Shown here piece after piece: positions 33,557 through 42,609 of a stretch of 44,035 bases of DNA (position 1 is the stretch's first letter; each line of letters starts with the position of its first letter). Source of the stretch: Synergistaceae bacterium (lineage in GTDB: Bacteria > Synergistota > Synergistia > Synergistales > Aminobacteriaceae); assembly GCA_031274425.1 (NCBI GenBank), contig JAISQE010000032.1:1-44035 (forward strand). Direction: 5' to 3'. The notes beneath the pieces were generated by a model, which saw only the letters and a list, made by a program, of their open reading frames with translations, was not told where the DNA came from and made no database searches. The position numbers and the translations under genes are program-made.

Positions 33557-36500
33557 TTGAGAAAACCGAGGTTTTTCGTTTGCCTGTTTTTTGTATTGTG
33601 CCTGGCCGCGGGTAAGCTCGACGCGGCGGTTGTCACCGATGACGCCGGGCGGAGATTGGAATTCGCGAGCCCGCCGGCGCGCGTCGTATCGCTTTTGCCG
33701 TCGGTCACGGAGATCATCCGCTCCCTTGGCGTCTCGGACTCGCTGGCTGGCGTCACGTATGACGACGCGGGCTTTGAGGGGACCGCCGGCGTTCGCCTGG
33801 TCGGCGGGGCGTTCACGCCCCAGTTCGGAATAATCGACGACATCGCGCCGGACCTGCTGATAGTCCCTTTGAAGGACATCGCGCGCGCGAGGGACGGACG
33901 CGGCCGCGACGGCCGCAAAATATTGGCGGCGGACGACGCGGCGTCTTTGGCCGAATCGGAAAACCGCGTTCGTATGATAGGGGAAATTTTCGATAAAAGC
34001 CTCGAAGCGGAGCGCGTCATCCGCGAACAGCGCGAGTTGATGGAGACGGTACGCCTCAAGGTTGAAAAAATCCCCGAAATTCGGCACAAGAGGGCAATTT
34101 TGCTGACGCGGGGCGAGGACGGCCTAGCGACGCCGGGAAAAAGCTCGCTTCAAACGGAGATGCTCGAAGCGGCCGGGGGCCTGACGGGAGATTTCGGCGA
34201 GGAAGCCCTCGCTCCCGTCGCGCTCGAAAAATTGCGGGAATTCGACCCGGATTTCATCTACACGACCCACGCGGAAAGCGAGTCCGTTCGAAAATTTTTG
34301 AGCCAAGACGGCTGGAAGGACTTGCGGGCCGTAAAAAACGGGAACGTCAGAGCTTTCCCGCGTGAGTTGGTCTGCCGGGCTTCGACCCACGCGGGATATT
34401 TCATCGCATGGCTTTCGTCGGAAATCTATGCGGACGAGTTTGCGGACCGCGCCAACCTCGTTCACCCGGAGGGGGTCCTCTCGGAAAGGGCGATTTCCAT
34501 CGACGTGCCCTATGTGGAGCGGGCACGCGTCGTCGAGAGCCGCATAATGGATTTCGCGCACAGGACTCTCCTGGTAGATTTCGCGCGGCCGCAGCGCGTC
34601 GTATCCACGGTCCGCGGGGAGCGCGGGGGAGTCGAGACGGTGGGCAACTCCTACTCTCCAACCCCGACATGGAGCGTCTATCACAAACTGGGCTTCGAGC
34701 GCTCGCGGGACGACCTCCTGAACACGTTGAAACTGGACGGGGAGAAGGTCGACATAATGTTCACCGGGGCCGACATGAACAACATATCGATAAAATCGGC
34801 GAGCTACGAAGACATGACGGCGACGGCGATAGTGACCGCCGGAGTCGAGGGAAACGCGATTCGCACGTCGAAAGACGTCGGAGCGTGGTACGAGCCCGGA
34901 ACCATCAACATCATGGTCATGACGAATCACAAATTGTCGGAACAGGCCGCGACCCGCGCGATCGTGACGGTGACGGAGGCAAAAACCGCCGCGCTCTGGG
35001 ACATGGATATCCGCAGCGTGCAGACGCGTCTGACGAACCCCGCCACCGGCACGGGAACGGATACGGTGATCATCGTCTCGGGAGAGGGAAGAACGTTGCA
35101 CGGGTCGGGCGGCCATACCAAAATGGGCGAACTGATCGCGGACGTCGTCTATCGAGGCGTGCGGGAGGCGCTTCTCAAACAAAACGGAAAAGCGCCTCTC
35201 CGCAGTGTGTTCGAAAGACTGGCGGAGCGAGGGCTCTATATCCGCGATCTGTTTGGGCTCTCAGGCGATGAGAGGCTCGATTTTCAGTCGCGCGTGGAGG
35301 CGTTGCTGCTGTCTCCAAAGTATCAGGGTTTTGTCGAAGCCGCGTTCAGCCTAGGGGACGCGCACGTCATGGGGCATATTCAGGATATTTCGTTGTTCGA
35401 GGCGTGGGCGCTCCAGGTGGCGGAAGACGTCGCGGGGCGCTCTCTTCCGCGCGTGGAGAGGCTGGTCGCGCGCGACGACCTTCCCGTTGTCTTGGAACGG
35501 GCGTTGGACGCGCTCGCCACAGGTTTGAAATACCGCGATAGCCCCGCGCGGGCCGTAAGCGGCGACGTGTCGTTGCTGGTGATCGATTCCGACAGTTACG
35601 TGGCGCAGCTGGCCGTTTCCGGCCTCGACCTGCCCGATGGCCTTCGAGCGCGGGCGTTTTGTTTTTCGGACCTGGAGAAAAATGCGTCGGCCGGGGAATT
35701 TATCGAAGGCAGCCGAGTGATCGTGGTGGACGTGATGGACGACAATCTGTCAAAATACGTGGCCGATCGAGGCCTCTTGGAGGGCAGGACCGTGTTCGCC
35801 GTCAGAGGCTCCCAGGACGACGGCGCGCTTCTGAAACGAGGTTTTGTGTTCGACCCGGAGATCGCGGATTATTTTGCCCACCTGGACCCGATCAATATTC
35901 GGAACATGCTGAAACGGGCCGTCAACCTCGCTCTCGATGAAAAGGTCGCGTACGATCCGGTGGCGGCGACGCCCGAAACCGGTATCTTTCATCCTGACAT
36001 GCTTGACATGCCCGGCGCGCGGGACGGAAAAAGCGGGATTGCGGTTTTCGAGAATTACGACGATTACAGGAAGTGGTACGAGTCGAGGGAGGGCTATGAC
36101 CCGAAGAGGCCGTGGCTGGGCTTGATGTTTTTTTCGACGTCTCTCGTCGAAGGGCAGCGCGAAGCGTTCGAAGAATTGATAAAAAAACTCGAGGCGGGCG
36201 GGTTCAACCTGCTGCCGACGTTTGGAACGGACCTGACCGAGTTCGAGTCTTATTTTCTGGACGGGCGACGCGCGCGGATCGACGCGCTGCTTTCCTTTTC
36301 GCTGAAATTCTACCTGTCCTTGAACGACGATCTGCGGCGCGCCATCGAAGACCTCGACGTGCCCATCTTCAACGCGATCAACATGTATTCCCAGACGATA
36401 GACGAGTGGCGCGCGAGCGAGTCCGGCATTCCGCCGCTGGATGTGGCGTGGACGACGGCGACCCCGGAGATATCCGGCGTGATCGAACCGACGCCTCTCA

Positions 36501-39463
36501 TGGGTAAAATCGAGGAACGGAGCGAGGCGGGCGGGGTCGTCTACAGGTATGAGCTGATCCCCGGCATGACGGAGCGGCTGATTCCCAGAATTCACAACTG
36601 GATCAGTTTGCGGAAAAAACCGAACGGCGAAAAGAAAGTCGCGATCATGTACTACAACAACAGTCAGGGGAAACAAAACATCGGGGCGAGCTACCTCAAC
36701 GTATTCCGCAGCCTGGAGGAGATCGCCGGGATGATGAAAAAATCCGGGTACGGAATACCGGACATGAAGCTCGACGAGGACGAAATAAAGGGGCTCGTGC
36801 TGCGTGGAGGGCGCAACGTCGGGTCGTGGGCGCCGGGAGAACTGGACGACCTGGCGTCCTCCGGGCAGGTCGCGCAGTTGTCCGTCGACGAGTATAAAAA
36901 ATGGTTCGCCGAGCTGCCGGAGGACTTCAGGCGGCGCGTCACGGAACAGTGGGGCGCTCCCGAGGAAGGCAGGATCATGACCAGAAACGGACGGATCATC
37001 ATTCCGATGATACGGGCCGGAAACGTGGTCTTTTTGCCGGAGCCGGCCAGGGGCATAACGGACGACCCCGTAAAGCTCTATCACGACCCGACGCTCTACC
37101 CGCATCATCAGTACATAGCGGCCTACCTGTGGCTCAGGCATGTGTGGGGCGCGGACGCGATGGTTCACCTCGGCACCCACGCCACCTACGAATGGCTGCC
37201 GGGAAAGGGCGTCGGTCTGTCCCTCTCCTGCCCCCCGGAGGTGATGACCACCGACATTCCCAACATTTACCCGTACATAGTGGACGACGTGGGGGAGGGG
37301 CTTCAGGCCAAACGCAGAGGCAGAGCGGTGGTCGTCGACCATCTCGTTCCGCCCCTTACGGAGGCGGAGGGTTATCACGAGTATCTGGAGCTCGGGGAGC
37401 TTTGCGAGGAGTACGAACGCGCAAACTCGATGGCCTCCGGCACGGCTGAAACGTATCTGGAACGGATACGGGCGCTGGCGACGAGAACAGGCATCGACAA
37501 AGACCTTGGCCTGAACGGCATCGAGCGGGCAAGCGACGTTGCGGAGATCGCGCGGTACCTCGAATACCTCGACGCGAACCTGACGCCGTTCGGCCTTCAC
37601 ACCTTCGGACGTTCGCCGGAGGGCGATTCGCTCGAAGAAACCACGGCGGCAATTTTGAAGCAGAACCCCGGCCTTGAAAAAAAAGAAGTCGAAGACCATC
37701 TGAAAAATTCCGGGCGTTTGGAGCGGGAGAACTTTCTGCGCGCCCTCGAAGGGCGTTACGTTCCGTCCGCGGAGGGCAATGACCCGGTCAGGAACCCCGA
37801 CGCCGTCCCTACCGGCAGAAATTTTTACGGATTCTCCCCGAGCCGGCTGCCTACGGCCGCGGCATGGGCGCTAGGACAGGACGCGGCTCGGGGGATCATC
37901 GAAAAGCATATCGAAAAAAACGGGAAATACCCCGAGAAGGTGGCGGTCGTTCTGTGGGCGGTGGAATCGCTGCGAAACGAGGGAGTGAACGAGGCAACCA
38001 TCCTCTCTCTCATAGGGGTCGAACCCGTCTGGAACGCCAGCGGGCAGGCGACGGGGACGAGGCCGATTCCGGCTTCGAGGCTGGGCCGTCCCCGGATCGA
38101 CGTCATGGTAGACATTTCGGGTCTGTATCGCGATCTCTTCCCGGACAAGGTGCTCTTTATCGACGCGGCGATCAGGCAGGCCGCCGCGCAGGACGACATC
38201 GAAAATTTCATCAGCGCGAACGACCGGCGCATCGAACACGCGCTCGTCGAATCCGGCATGAGCGAGGAGGACGCGGGGCGGTTCTCTCGGGCTCGAATTT
38301 TTTCGGAAGCCAACGGCGCGTACGGGAACAGGGTGGAGGAACTCGTATCCGCTTCGGGGCTATGGGAAAAAGACGCGTCGATCGCCGAAGTTTTCAGGAA
38401 GCATACCGGTTTCGCTTACGGAGGGGATTTCTGGGGCGCGCCGGCGGAGTCCGCCCTTTCCGAAAATCTAAGGAGCGCGGATGTGGCGTGGCACTCCGTG
38501 TCGTCGCAGTATTACGGGCTGATGGACAACGATGACATGTTCATGTACCTCGGGGGGCTGTCGCTCGCCATACGCGACCTCTCGGGGACGGCGCCGCAGA
38601 CCCTGATAGTCGATCAGAGAACCCTCGGCTCCGTCAAAATGGAGAGCTTGCAAAAATTCCTCGGAGCGGAGATGCGCTCCCGCTATCTGAATCCCAAATG
38701 GATCGAGGGAATGAAAGCGGAGAACTACGCCGGCGCGCGGGAGATGTCCAACTACGTCGAGTACCTCTGGGGATGGCAGGTGACGACTCCCGATTCCGTG
38801 GACGAATCCTCCTGGCGGGAGACTTACGAGGTCTACGTGGAGGATAAGTACGGGCTTGAAATAGGCGAATTCATGGACAAGGAGAACCCCTGGGCCTACC
38901 AGTCCCTTACCGGCCGTATGCTGGAGACCACGCGCAAGGGATATTGGGAGGCGGGCGACGAGATAAAGCGACGCCTTGCCGTAAATTACGCGACAAGCGT
39001 GATAAACCGCGGCCTTGCCTGCTGCGATCACACCTGCAACAACCCTCAGTTCCATCAGATGGTGCTCAATATCATTTCCATACCGGGGCTCATGTCCCCG
39101 GAGCTCGTGGCGGAGTTCAAGCTCGCGGTGGAGAGGGCGGGGCGGCAGTCTCTGGAAAAAATGGTCGCGGATCGGCTCGATCTTCTGCAAAACCTGGGCG
39201 AAACGAAGCCGAGGGAAGCCGTGGAATCAGAAACCGCTCATTCAGAAACCGAACAATCGGAAGCCGAACGATTCCAAAACGACGGCCCCGCCGCTCAAAA
39301 CGAGGCGCAAAGCGTGAAAGGCTACAAAATGGAGGAAGTCGAGGATACGCCGGAAAAGACCTCCATCGCGTCATCGGGGGTCGAGTGGTTTGCCTCGATC
39401 TTCGTCCTGGCTCTCTTGGCCCTTTTCTTCATAGGGTTCAGGCGGGGCGGACAGGCGAGATGA
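33557..39463 (+). CDS. Exported BtuF-CbiZ-CobN triple-domain fusion
   Basis: This is a 1968-residue protein starting at TTG with GGGGG eight bases upstream. In order: signal peptide (1-24, ending LDA); BtuF-like corrinoid-binding domain (about 25-300, ARVVSLLPSVTEIIRSLGV); CbiZ-like adenosylcobinamide amidohydrolase domain (about 315-560, TAGVEGNAIR, EPGTINIMV, TVTEAKTAAL, ATGTGTDTVIIV, HTKMGELIADVVY); CobN cobaltochelatase large-subunit domain (about 670-1860, including HLGTHATYEWLPGKG at 1202-1216). A degenerate acidic repeat and a C-terminal membrane helix (WFASIFVLALLALFFIGF) with a basic tail follow. The whole catalytic part should therefore lie in the periplasm, anchored at its C-terminus. 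CobN normally works in the cytoplasm with the AAA+ pair CobS/CobT, neither of which is seen. Domain identities are firm; direction of the metal reaction (insertion or removal) is not known. Confidence 0.92.
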   Translation: MRKPRFFVCLFFVLCLAAGKLDAAVVTDDAGRRLEFASPPARVVSLLPSVTEIIRSLGVSDSLAGVTYDDAGFEGTAGVRLVGGAFTPQFGIIDDIAPDLLIVPLKDIARARDGRGRDGRKILAADDAASLAESENRVRMIGEIFDKSLEAERVIREQRELMETVRLKVEKIPEIRHKRAILLTRGEDGLATPGKSSLQTEMLEAAGGLTGDFGEEALAPVALEKLREFDPDFIYTTHAESESVRKFLSQDGWKDLRAVKNGNVRAFPRELVCRASTHAGYFIAWLSSEIYADEFADRANLVHPEGVLSERAISIDVPYVERARVVESRIMDFAHRTLLVDFARPQRVVSTVRGERGGVETVGNSYSPTPTWSVYHKLGFERSRDDLLNTLKLDGEKVDIMFTGADMNNISIKSASYEDMTATAIVTAGVEGNAIRTSKDVGAWYEPGTINIMVMTNHKLSEQAATRAIVTVTEAKTAALWDMDIRSVQTRLTNPATGTGTDTVIIVSGEGRTLHGSGGHTKMGELIADVVYRGVREALLKQNGKAPLRSVFERLAERGLYIRDLFGLSGDERLDFQSRVEALLLSPKYQGFVEAAFSLGDAHVMGHIQDISLFEAWALQVAEDVAGRSLPRVERLVARDDLPVVLERALDALATGLKYRDSPARAVSGDVSLLVIDSDSYVAQLAVSGLDLPDGLRARAFCFSDLEKNASAGEFIEGSRVIVVDVMDDNLSKYVADRGLLEGRTVFAVRGSQDDGALLKRGFVFDPEIADYFAHLDPINIRNMLKRAVNLALDEKVAYDPVAATPETGIFHPDMLDMPGARDGKSGIAVFENYDDYRKWYESREGYDPKRPWLGLMFFSTSLVEGQREAFEELIKKLEAGGFNLLPTFGTDLTEFESYFLDGRRARIDALLSFSLKFYLSLNDDLRRAIEDLDVPIFNAINMYSQTIDEWRASESGIPPLDVAWTTATPEISGVIEPTPLMGKIEERSEAGGVVYRYELIPGMTERLIPRIHNWISLRKKPNGEKKVAIMYYNNSQGKQNIGASYLNVFRSLEEIAGMMKKSGYGIPDMKLDEDEIKGLVLRGGRNVGSWAPGELDDLASSGQVAQLSVDEYKKWFAELPEDFRRRVTEQWGAPEEGRIMTRNGRIIIPMIRAGNVVFLPEPARGITDDPVKLYHDPTLYPHHQYIAAYLWLRHVWGADAMVHLGTHATYEWLPGKGVGLSLSCPPEVMTTDIPNIYPYIVDDVGEGLQAKRRGRAVVVDHLVPPLTEAEGYHEYLELGELCEEYERANSMASGTAETYLERIRALATRTGIDKDLGLNGIERASDVAEIARYLEYLDANLTPFGLHTFGRSPEGDSLEETTAAILKQNPGLEKKEVEDHLKNSGRLERENFLRALEGRYVPSAEGNDPVRNPDAVPTGRNFYGFSPSRLPTAAAWALGQDAARGIIEKHIEKNGKYPEKVAVVLWAVESLRNEGVNEATILSLIGVEPVWNASGQATGTRPIPASRLGRPRIDVMVDISGLYRDLFPDKVLFIDAAIRQAAAQDDIENFISANDRRIEHALVESGMSEEDAGRFSRARIFSEANGAYGNRVEELVSASGLWEKDASIAEVFRKHTGFAYGGDFWGAPAESALSENLRSADVAWHSVSSQYYGLMDNDDMFMYLGGLSLAIRDLSGTAPQTLIVDQRTLGSVKMESLQKFLGAEMRSRYLNPKWIEGMKAENYAGAREMSNYVEYLWGWQVTTPDSVDESSWRETYEVYVEDKYGLEIGEFMDKENPWAYQSLTGRMLETTRKGYWEAGDEIKRRLAVNYATSVINRGLACCDHTCNNPQFHQMVLNIISIPGLMSPELVAEFKLAVERAGRQSLEKMVADRLDLLQNLGETKPREAVESETAHSETEQSEAERFQNDGPAAQNEAQSVKGYKMEEVEDTPEKTSIASSGVEWFASIFVLALLALFFIGFRRGGQAR

Positions 39464-40332
39464 GCCGGGAGCGGGTCATGACCTTCAAGAAAAGCTCGCT
39501 TTTTTGCGTGTCTTTTTCGTTGTTTCTCGCGCGGACGCTCTTGATGCCCGAGGCGCTTCTGGCCGCCGACAAGGAGATGAATTTCCTCCGGTGGCGCGTG
39601 GCGAGCCAAGAAAGAACCAGGGACGGGGGCATGACGGTCTCCTTTGAGCTGCGAGGCCCATCCGGCACGCGATGGGAGGACGTGGAAATCGTATGCCGCG
39701 CCATGCCCCGGGAGGGAGTAGGAACGGCCAGGAGTTACGGCGATCCCGACGTGTACCGCAAAAGAGCGAGCAAAAACGTCACGATTTACAGCGGCAGATC
39801 GGAGCTGATCGAACTTCTGGCCGAGGCGCGGGTGGGCGACGCGCGGCATTACGCGTCGATCGTGGTCAACTGCTACGGCGAGTCGGGAAAAACGGACCCG
39901 GACGCGGAGGCAATAGACGACGCTCCCTTATGGCCTGTTTTTCGCGTGGACACGGGGTCGTCTTATTTTCGCGCTCAGACCGGAACGCCGATCGAGCTTT
40001 GGCTGGAGGCCGGGCCGCCGTTCGTCGAGGTTTTCGAAAACGGCGCGACGGCGTCGGCCGCGATGACATCGATCATAGAACGAAGCCCGTCGGGCAAATA
40101 CAGCTACACGTCCCCGCATGACGAAGAACTGGCGAAATCGGGATACACGGCAAAAAAAGACGTGACCTTCGTCGCGGCCATACCGGGCGGCAGCGTCAGC
40201 TTCTGTCTGCCCGTGTACCGTGCGTTTTACGGCCGGACCAGTTTGGGGGGAGGGCTCGTCCTGCTGTCCTCGAGCGCGGCGGCGACGCTGGCGCTCGTGA
40301 TTGGGGCGGGAAGGAGGTTTCCCTGGAGATGA
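39460..40332 (+). CDS. Exported membrane-anchored protein of unknown function
   Basis: I do not recognise the family with confidence. The protein (290 residues) has a signal peptide (SSLFCVSFSLFLART to LLAA), an extracytoplasmic domain and a C-terminal membrane helix (LVLLSSSAAATLALVIGAG) with a basic end. The last third (TPIELWLEAGPPFVEVFENG, SGKYSYTSPHDEEL, VTFVAAIPGG) recalls the Ig-like DUF4198/NikK-type periplasmic subunits of cobalt and nickel uptake systems; this is a weak impression. The ATG at 39460 overlaps the stop of the fusion gene; ATG at 39478 has a better ribosome site (GGGAG, six bases) and gives a shorter signal peptide. Both its stop and its start overlap neighbours, so it belongs to the operon. 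Confidence 0.75.
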   Translation: MSRERVMTFKKSSLFCVSFSLFLARTLLMPEALLAADKEMNFLRWRVASQERTRDGGMTVSFELRGPSGTRWEDVEIVCRAMPREGVGTARSYGDPDVYRKRASKNVTIYSGRSELIELLAEARVGDARHYASIVVNCYGESGKTDPDAEAIDDAPLWPVFRVDTGSSYFRAQTGTPIELWLEAGPPFVEVFENGATASAAMTSIIERSPSGKYSYTSPHDEELAKSGYTAKKDVTFVAAIPGGSVSFCLPVYRAFYGRTSLGGGLVLLSSSAAATLALVIGAGRRFPWR

Positions 40333-41297
40333 GGGGGATAAGGGCAATGCGGGCGATAAAGGTATGGAAGATACGAAGCCTCGTCCAACACGCGGGGTTT
40401 ATCGTCATGATGTATGGCGGGCGTTTCGGCGTTCACCTGGGCTCGGCGATTCCCTGCTTTGCGTGCCCGTTCGTTCCCGGCTGCGGCGGATACTGTTATC
40501 TGATGGGCCTTCAGGGCTACATCGGTTTCGGCATGAGCGCCGTGGCCGCCGGCGGAGTCGGCCTTCTTGCCGCCTTGGGATGGTTCGCGCTCTTCGCGAT
40601 GCTCGTTGCCCTGTTGGGCAAATTGTGGTGCGGCTGGGTCTGCCCTTTCGGGCTGATCCAGGACTGGCTCTCCGCCCTCAGGAGAGCGTTTGGCGTACGG
40701 GAGCGGACAATACCCCGCAACACGGCGCGACGTCTGACCCGCGTCAAATATCTTCTGCTGTCCGGCATTGTCGTCATACCGCCCTTGGCGACAGCGGGAA
40801 TTTTGCACGAGGATTTTTACCTGCCTTTTTGCAATATCTGTCCAGGAAAATCCATCCTCCCGCTCTTTGCCGGGGAGGCTCGCTATCTCGCCCTGAACCT
40901 GGACAACCGGGTCACTCTGGGATTTTCCATTGCCCTGCTCGCGATAACCGGCGTCATGCTGGTCGGCATGTTCTTCAGGGACCGCTTTTTCTGCGTCTTC
41001 TGCCCGTTCTTGGCGCTGATTCACCTGCTCAAGCCGATAACCCTCCTCGGGCTGACGAAGGAGCCGGAGTCGTGTATCGGGTGCGGCAACTGCCGGCGGG
41101 TCTGTCCGATGGCAATAGAGGCGGTCTACAAGGAGAGGGTTTCGCGCGACGTGCAGGGCGACGCGTGCCTGGACTGCGCCAGTTGCGTGGAGGCCTGTCC
41201 TTCGGATTTCGCGCTCTCCATAAATTTTTCGAAGCTCAGGCTGTTCCGGTCCTCTAGGGACTACGTCGCGGAACTCAAGGGGAAGTTTGGGAGATGA
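40329..41297 (+). CDS. NapH-type membrane polyferredoxin
   Basis: This 322-residue protein carries electrons at or through the cytoplasmic membrane. It has four to five hydrophobic helices and the NapH/MauN/CcoG-like cysteine motifs CGWVCPFG (101-108) and CVFCPF (222-227). Two classical [4Fe-4S] motifs lie at the C-terminus (C249-C259: CIGCGNCRRVCP; C280-C290: CLDCASCVEACP). An additional N-terminal cysteine set (C43, C46, C52, C56) and CNICPG (168-173) could hold more clusters. Its start overlaps the preceding stop (ATGA). In this operon it could connect the cytoplasmic reductase pair encoded next with the periplasmic fusion protein. Partner and direction of electron flow are inferred. Confidence 0.88.
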   Translation: MRGIRAMRAIKVWKIRSLVQHAGFIVMMYGGRFGVHLGSAIPCFACPFVPGCGGYCYLMGLQGYIGFGMSAVAAGGVGLLAALGWFALFAMLVALLGKLWCGWVCPFGLIQDWLSALRRAFGVRERTIPRNTARRLTRVKYLLLSGIVVIPPLATAGILHEDFYLPFCNICPGKSILPLFAGEARYLALNLDNRVTLGFSIALLAITGVMLVGMFFRDRFFCVFCPFLALIHLLKPITLLGLTKEPESCIGCGNCRRVCPMAIEAVYKERVSRDVQGDACLDCASCVEACPSDFALSINFSKLRLFRSSRDYVAELKGKFGR

Positions 41298-42609
41298 GCT
41301 TGCTTTGAATTTGAATTTAAATTTGAAGATGAACTTGGAAGACAAAGAGATCGGTATTCCGACGGAGCGAACGCTGAAAATTCTCAAGAAAGCGTCGGAG
41401 AGGGCAAAAGCGGAAGTCGAAAAAAATCTAAAATCGCTGGCCGAGCGGGAGGATTATTCCCCTCAATTCGATTATTTCATGAAATTGTGCGGAGGAGAGC
41501 AGACCCCGGAGGCGATCGAGAGACGAACGGGACGATCCGCGGCGCGGTTGTTGTGTATTCAGGCGCCGATCGAGCTGATACACGCGGCCGGGTTCCACCC
41601 GTACAAGATCGCCAGCGGCTCACAGGCGATGACAAGCCTTGCCGCGCATGGCCTGCCGGCCCTCATGTGCCCGATGATCCGGGCGGTGATCGGAGCGGTT
41701 TTGGAAAGCGGGCCGGGGTCCGGTACAAGTCCCGTCACAAGTCCATGGATACTGCCGACCACCTGCGATTGGGTCGCCAAATTCCCCGAAATGTTGAGGT
41801 CGTTTGGCGTGGAGAACCGAATCCACTGGATGGAGCTGCCGCACCTGAAGGACGGCGACGCCGGTCAGGCGCGATGGCTGGAGGAGGTCTTCGGGCTAAA
41901 AAAATTCCTCGAAACGTCGGGGGCGAAAATCGGCCGCAAATCGTTGGCCGACTCCGTCCGAATTTACGACGACGCGTGGCGCGCGTTGAACCGTCTCGCG
42001 AAGATGAGGCGGGAAGAACGCATCGCAAACGTCTGGTTCATGCTGATAGCCGGTTCGTTTTTTCTCGACTCGCCGGAGAGGTGGACGGAGGCGGCTCTGT
42101 CCATTGCTCCCTCATCCGCTCCGCCGTCCGGGCCGGGGCGCGCCCGCGTGTTTCTCGCCGGGTCGCCGATTTTTTTCCCGAACTTCAAGCTGCTTCACCT
42201 GCTTGAAGATACGGGAATAACGGTTGCGGCCGACGATCTATGCTCCGGGGAGCGCGTCTTTCCGGGGGCGGTCGCCTGTAAGGACACCTCCGAGTTCGGG
42301 ATCATATCCGCGCTGGCGCAGCGCTATCATCAGGGCTGTCTTTGCCCCACCTTCATCGACAACGACCGCCGCGTAAACGGCATCCTGTGCGAAAAGAGAA
42401 CCGCCGGCCTGCGGGGGGTCGTCTTCCACGTTCTAAAAGGCTGTCATCCATACGACCTGGAGAGCCTGGGAATCGAGAGGATCCTAAAGGAGCGGGGGCT
42501 CAGGTTTTTGCGAATCGAAACCGACTACGCCTCCGAGGATTCGCAGAACCTGAGGACGCGCCTGGAGGCGTACCGCAGAACCTTTGGGGGCGAGCGCGAT
42601 GAGCTTTAA
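41287..42609 (+). CDS. 2-hydroxyacyl-CoA dehydratase/double-cubane-type Fe-S protein
   Basis: This 440-residue protein belongs to the HgdB/BcrB/FldB superfamily, whose members carry Fe-S clusters reduced by an ATP-driven activator. It has nine or more cysteines at family-typical places, among them LLCIQAPIELIHAAGFHPYK, LMCPMIR, LPTTCDWVAK, ACKDTSEFG, GCLCPTF and VLKGCHPYDLE. Only one subunit is present rather than the usual alpha/beta pair, as in double-cubane cluster proteins (DCCP, YjiM type) that reduce small substrates. The start is ambiguous: TTG at 41287 overlaps the previous stop by 11 bases, with an in-frame ATG at 41329. The N-terminus is encoded by a hexanucleotide repeat. No CoA-ester pathway genes are near, so a role in corrinoid or chelate reduction is more likely. 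Confidence 0.87.
   Translation: MGDELALNLNLNLKMNLEDKEIGIPTERTLKILKKASERAKAEVEKNLKSLAEREDYSPQFDYFMKLCGGEQTPEAIERRTGRSAARLLCIQAPIELIHAAGFHPYKIASGSQAMTSLAAHGLPALMCPMIRAVIGAVLESGPGSGTSPVTSPWILPTTCDWVAKFPEMLRSFGVENRIHWMELPHLKDGDAGQARWLEEVFGLKKFLETSGAKIGRKSLADSVRIYDDAWRALNRLAKMRREERIANVWFMLIAGSFFLDSPERWTEAALSIAPSSAPPSGPGRARVFLAGSPIFFPNFKLLHLLEDTGITVAADDLCSGERVFPGAVACKDTSEFGIISALAQRYHQGCLCPTFIDNDRRVNGILCEKRTAGLRGVVFHVLKGCHPYDLESLGIERILKERGLRFLRIETDYASEDSQNLRTRLEAYRRTFGGERDEL
41305..41334 (+). repeat. Degenerate hexanucleotide repeat at gene start
   Basis: Five units follow each other: TTGAAT, TTGAAT, TTAAAT, TTGAAG and ATGAAC. They encode alternating Leu-Asn-type pairs at the extreme N-terminus of the HgdB-like protein. 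Several units contain possible TTG starts and one the ATG. Because the unit is six bases, changes in copy number would keep the frame. Confidence 0.7.

Noticed and set aside
38944-39459. N-terminal extension of the exported unknown protein into the CobN fusion
   Set aside because: It is antiframe sequence of the fusion gene; starts at 39460 or 39478 give a normal signal peptide.
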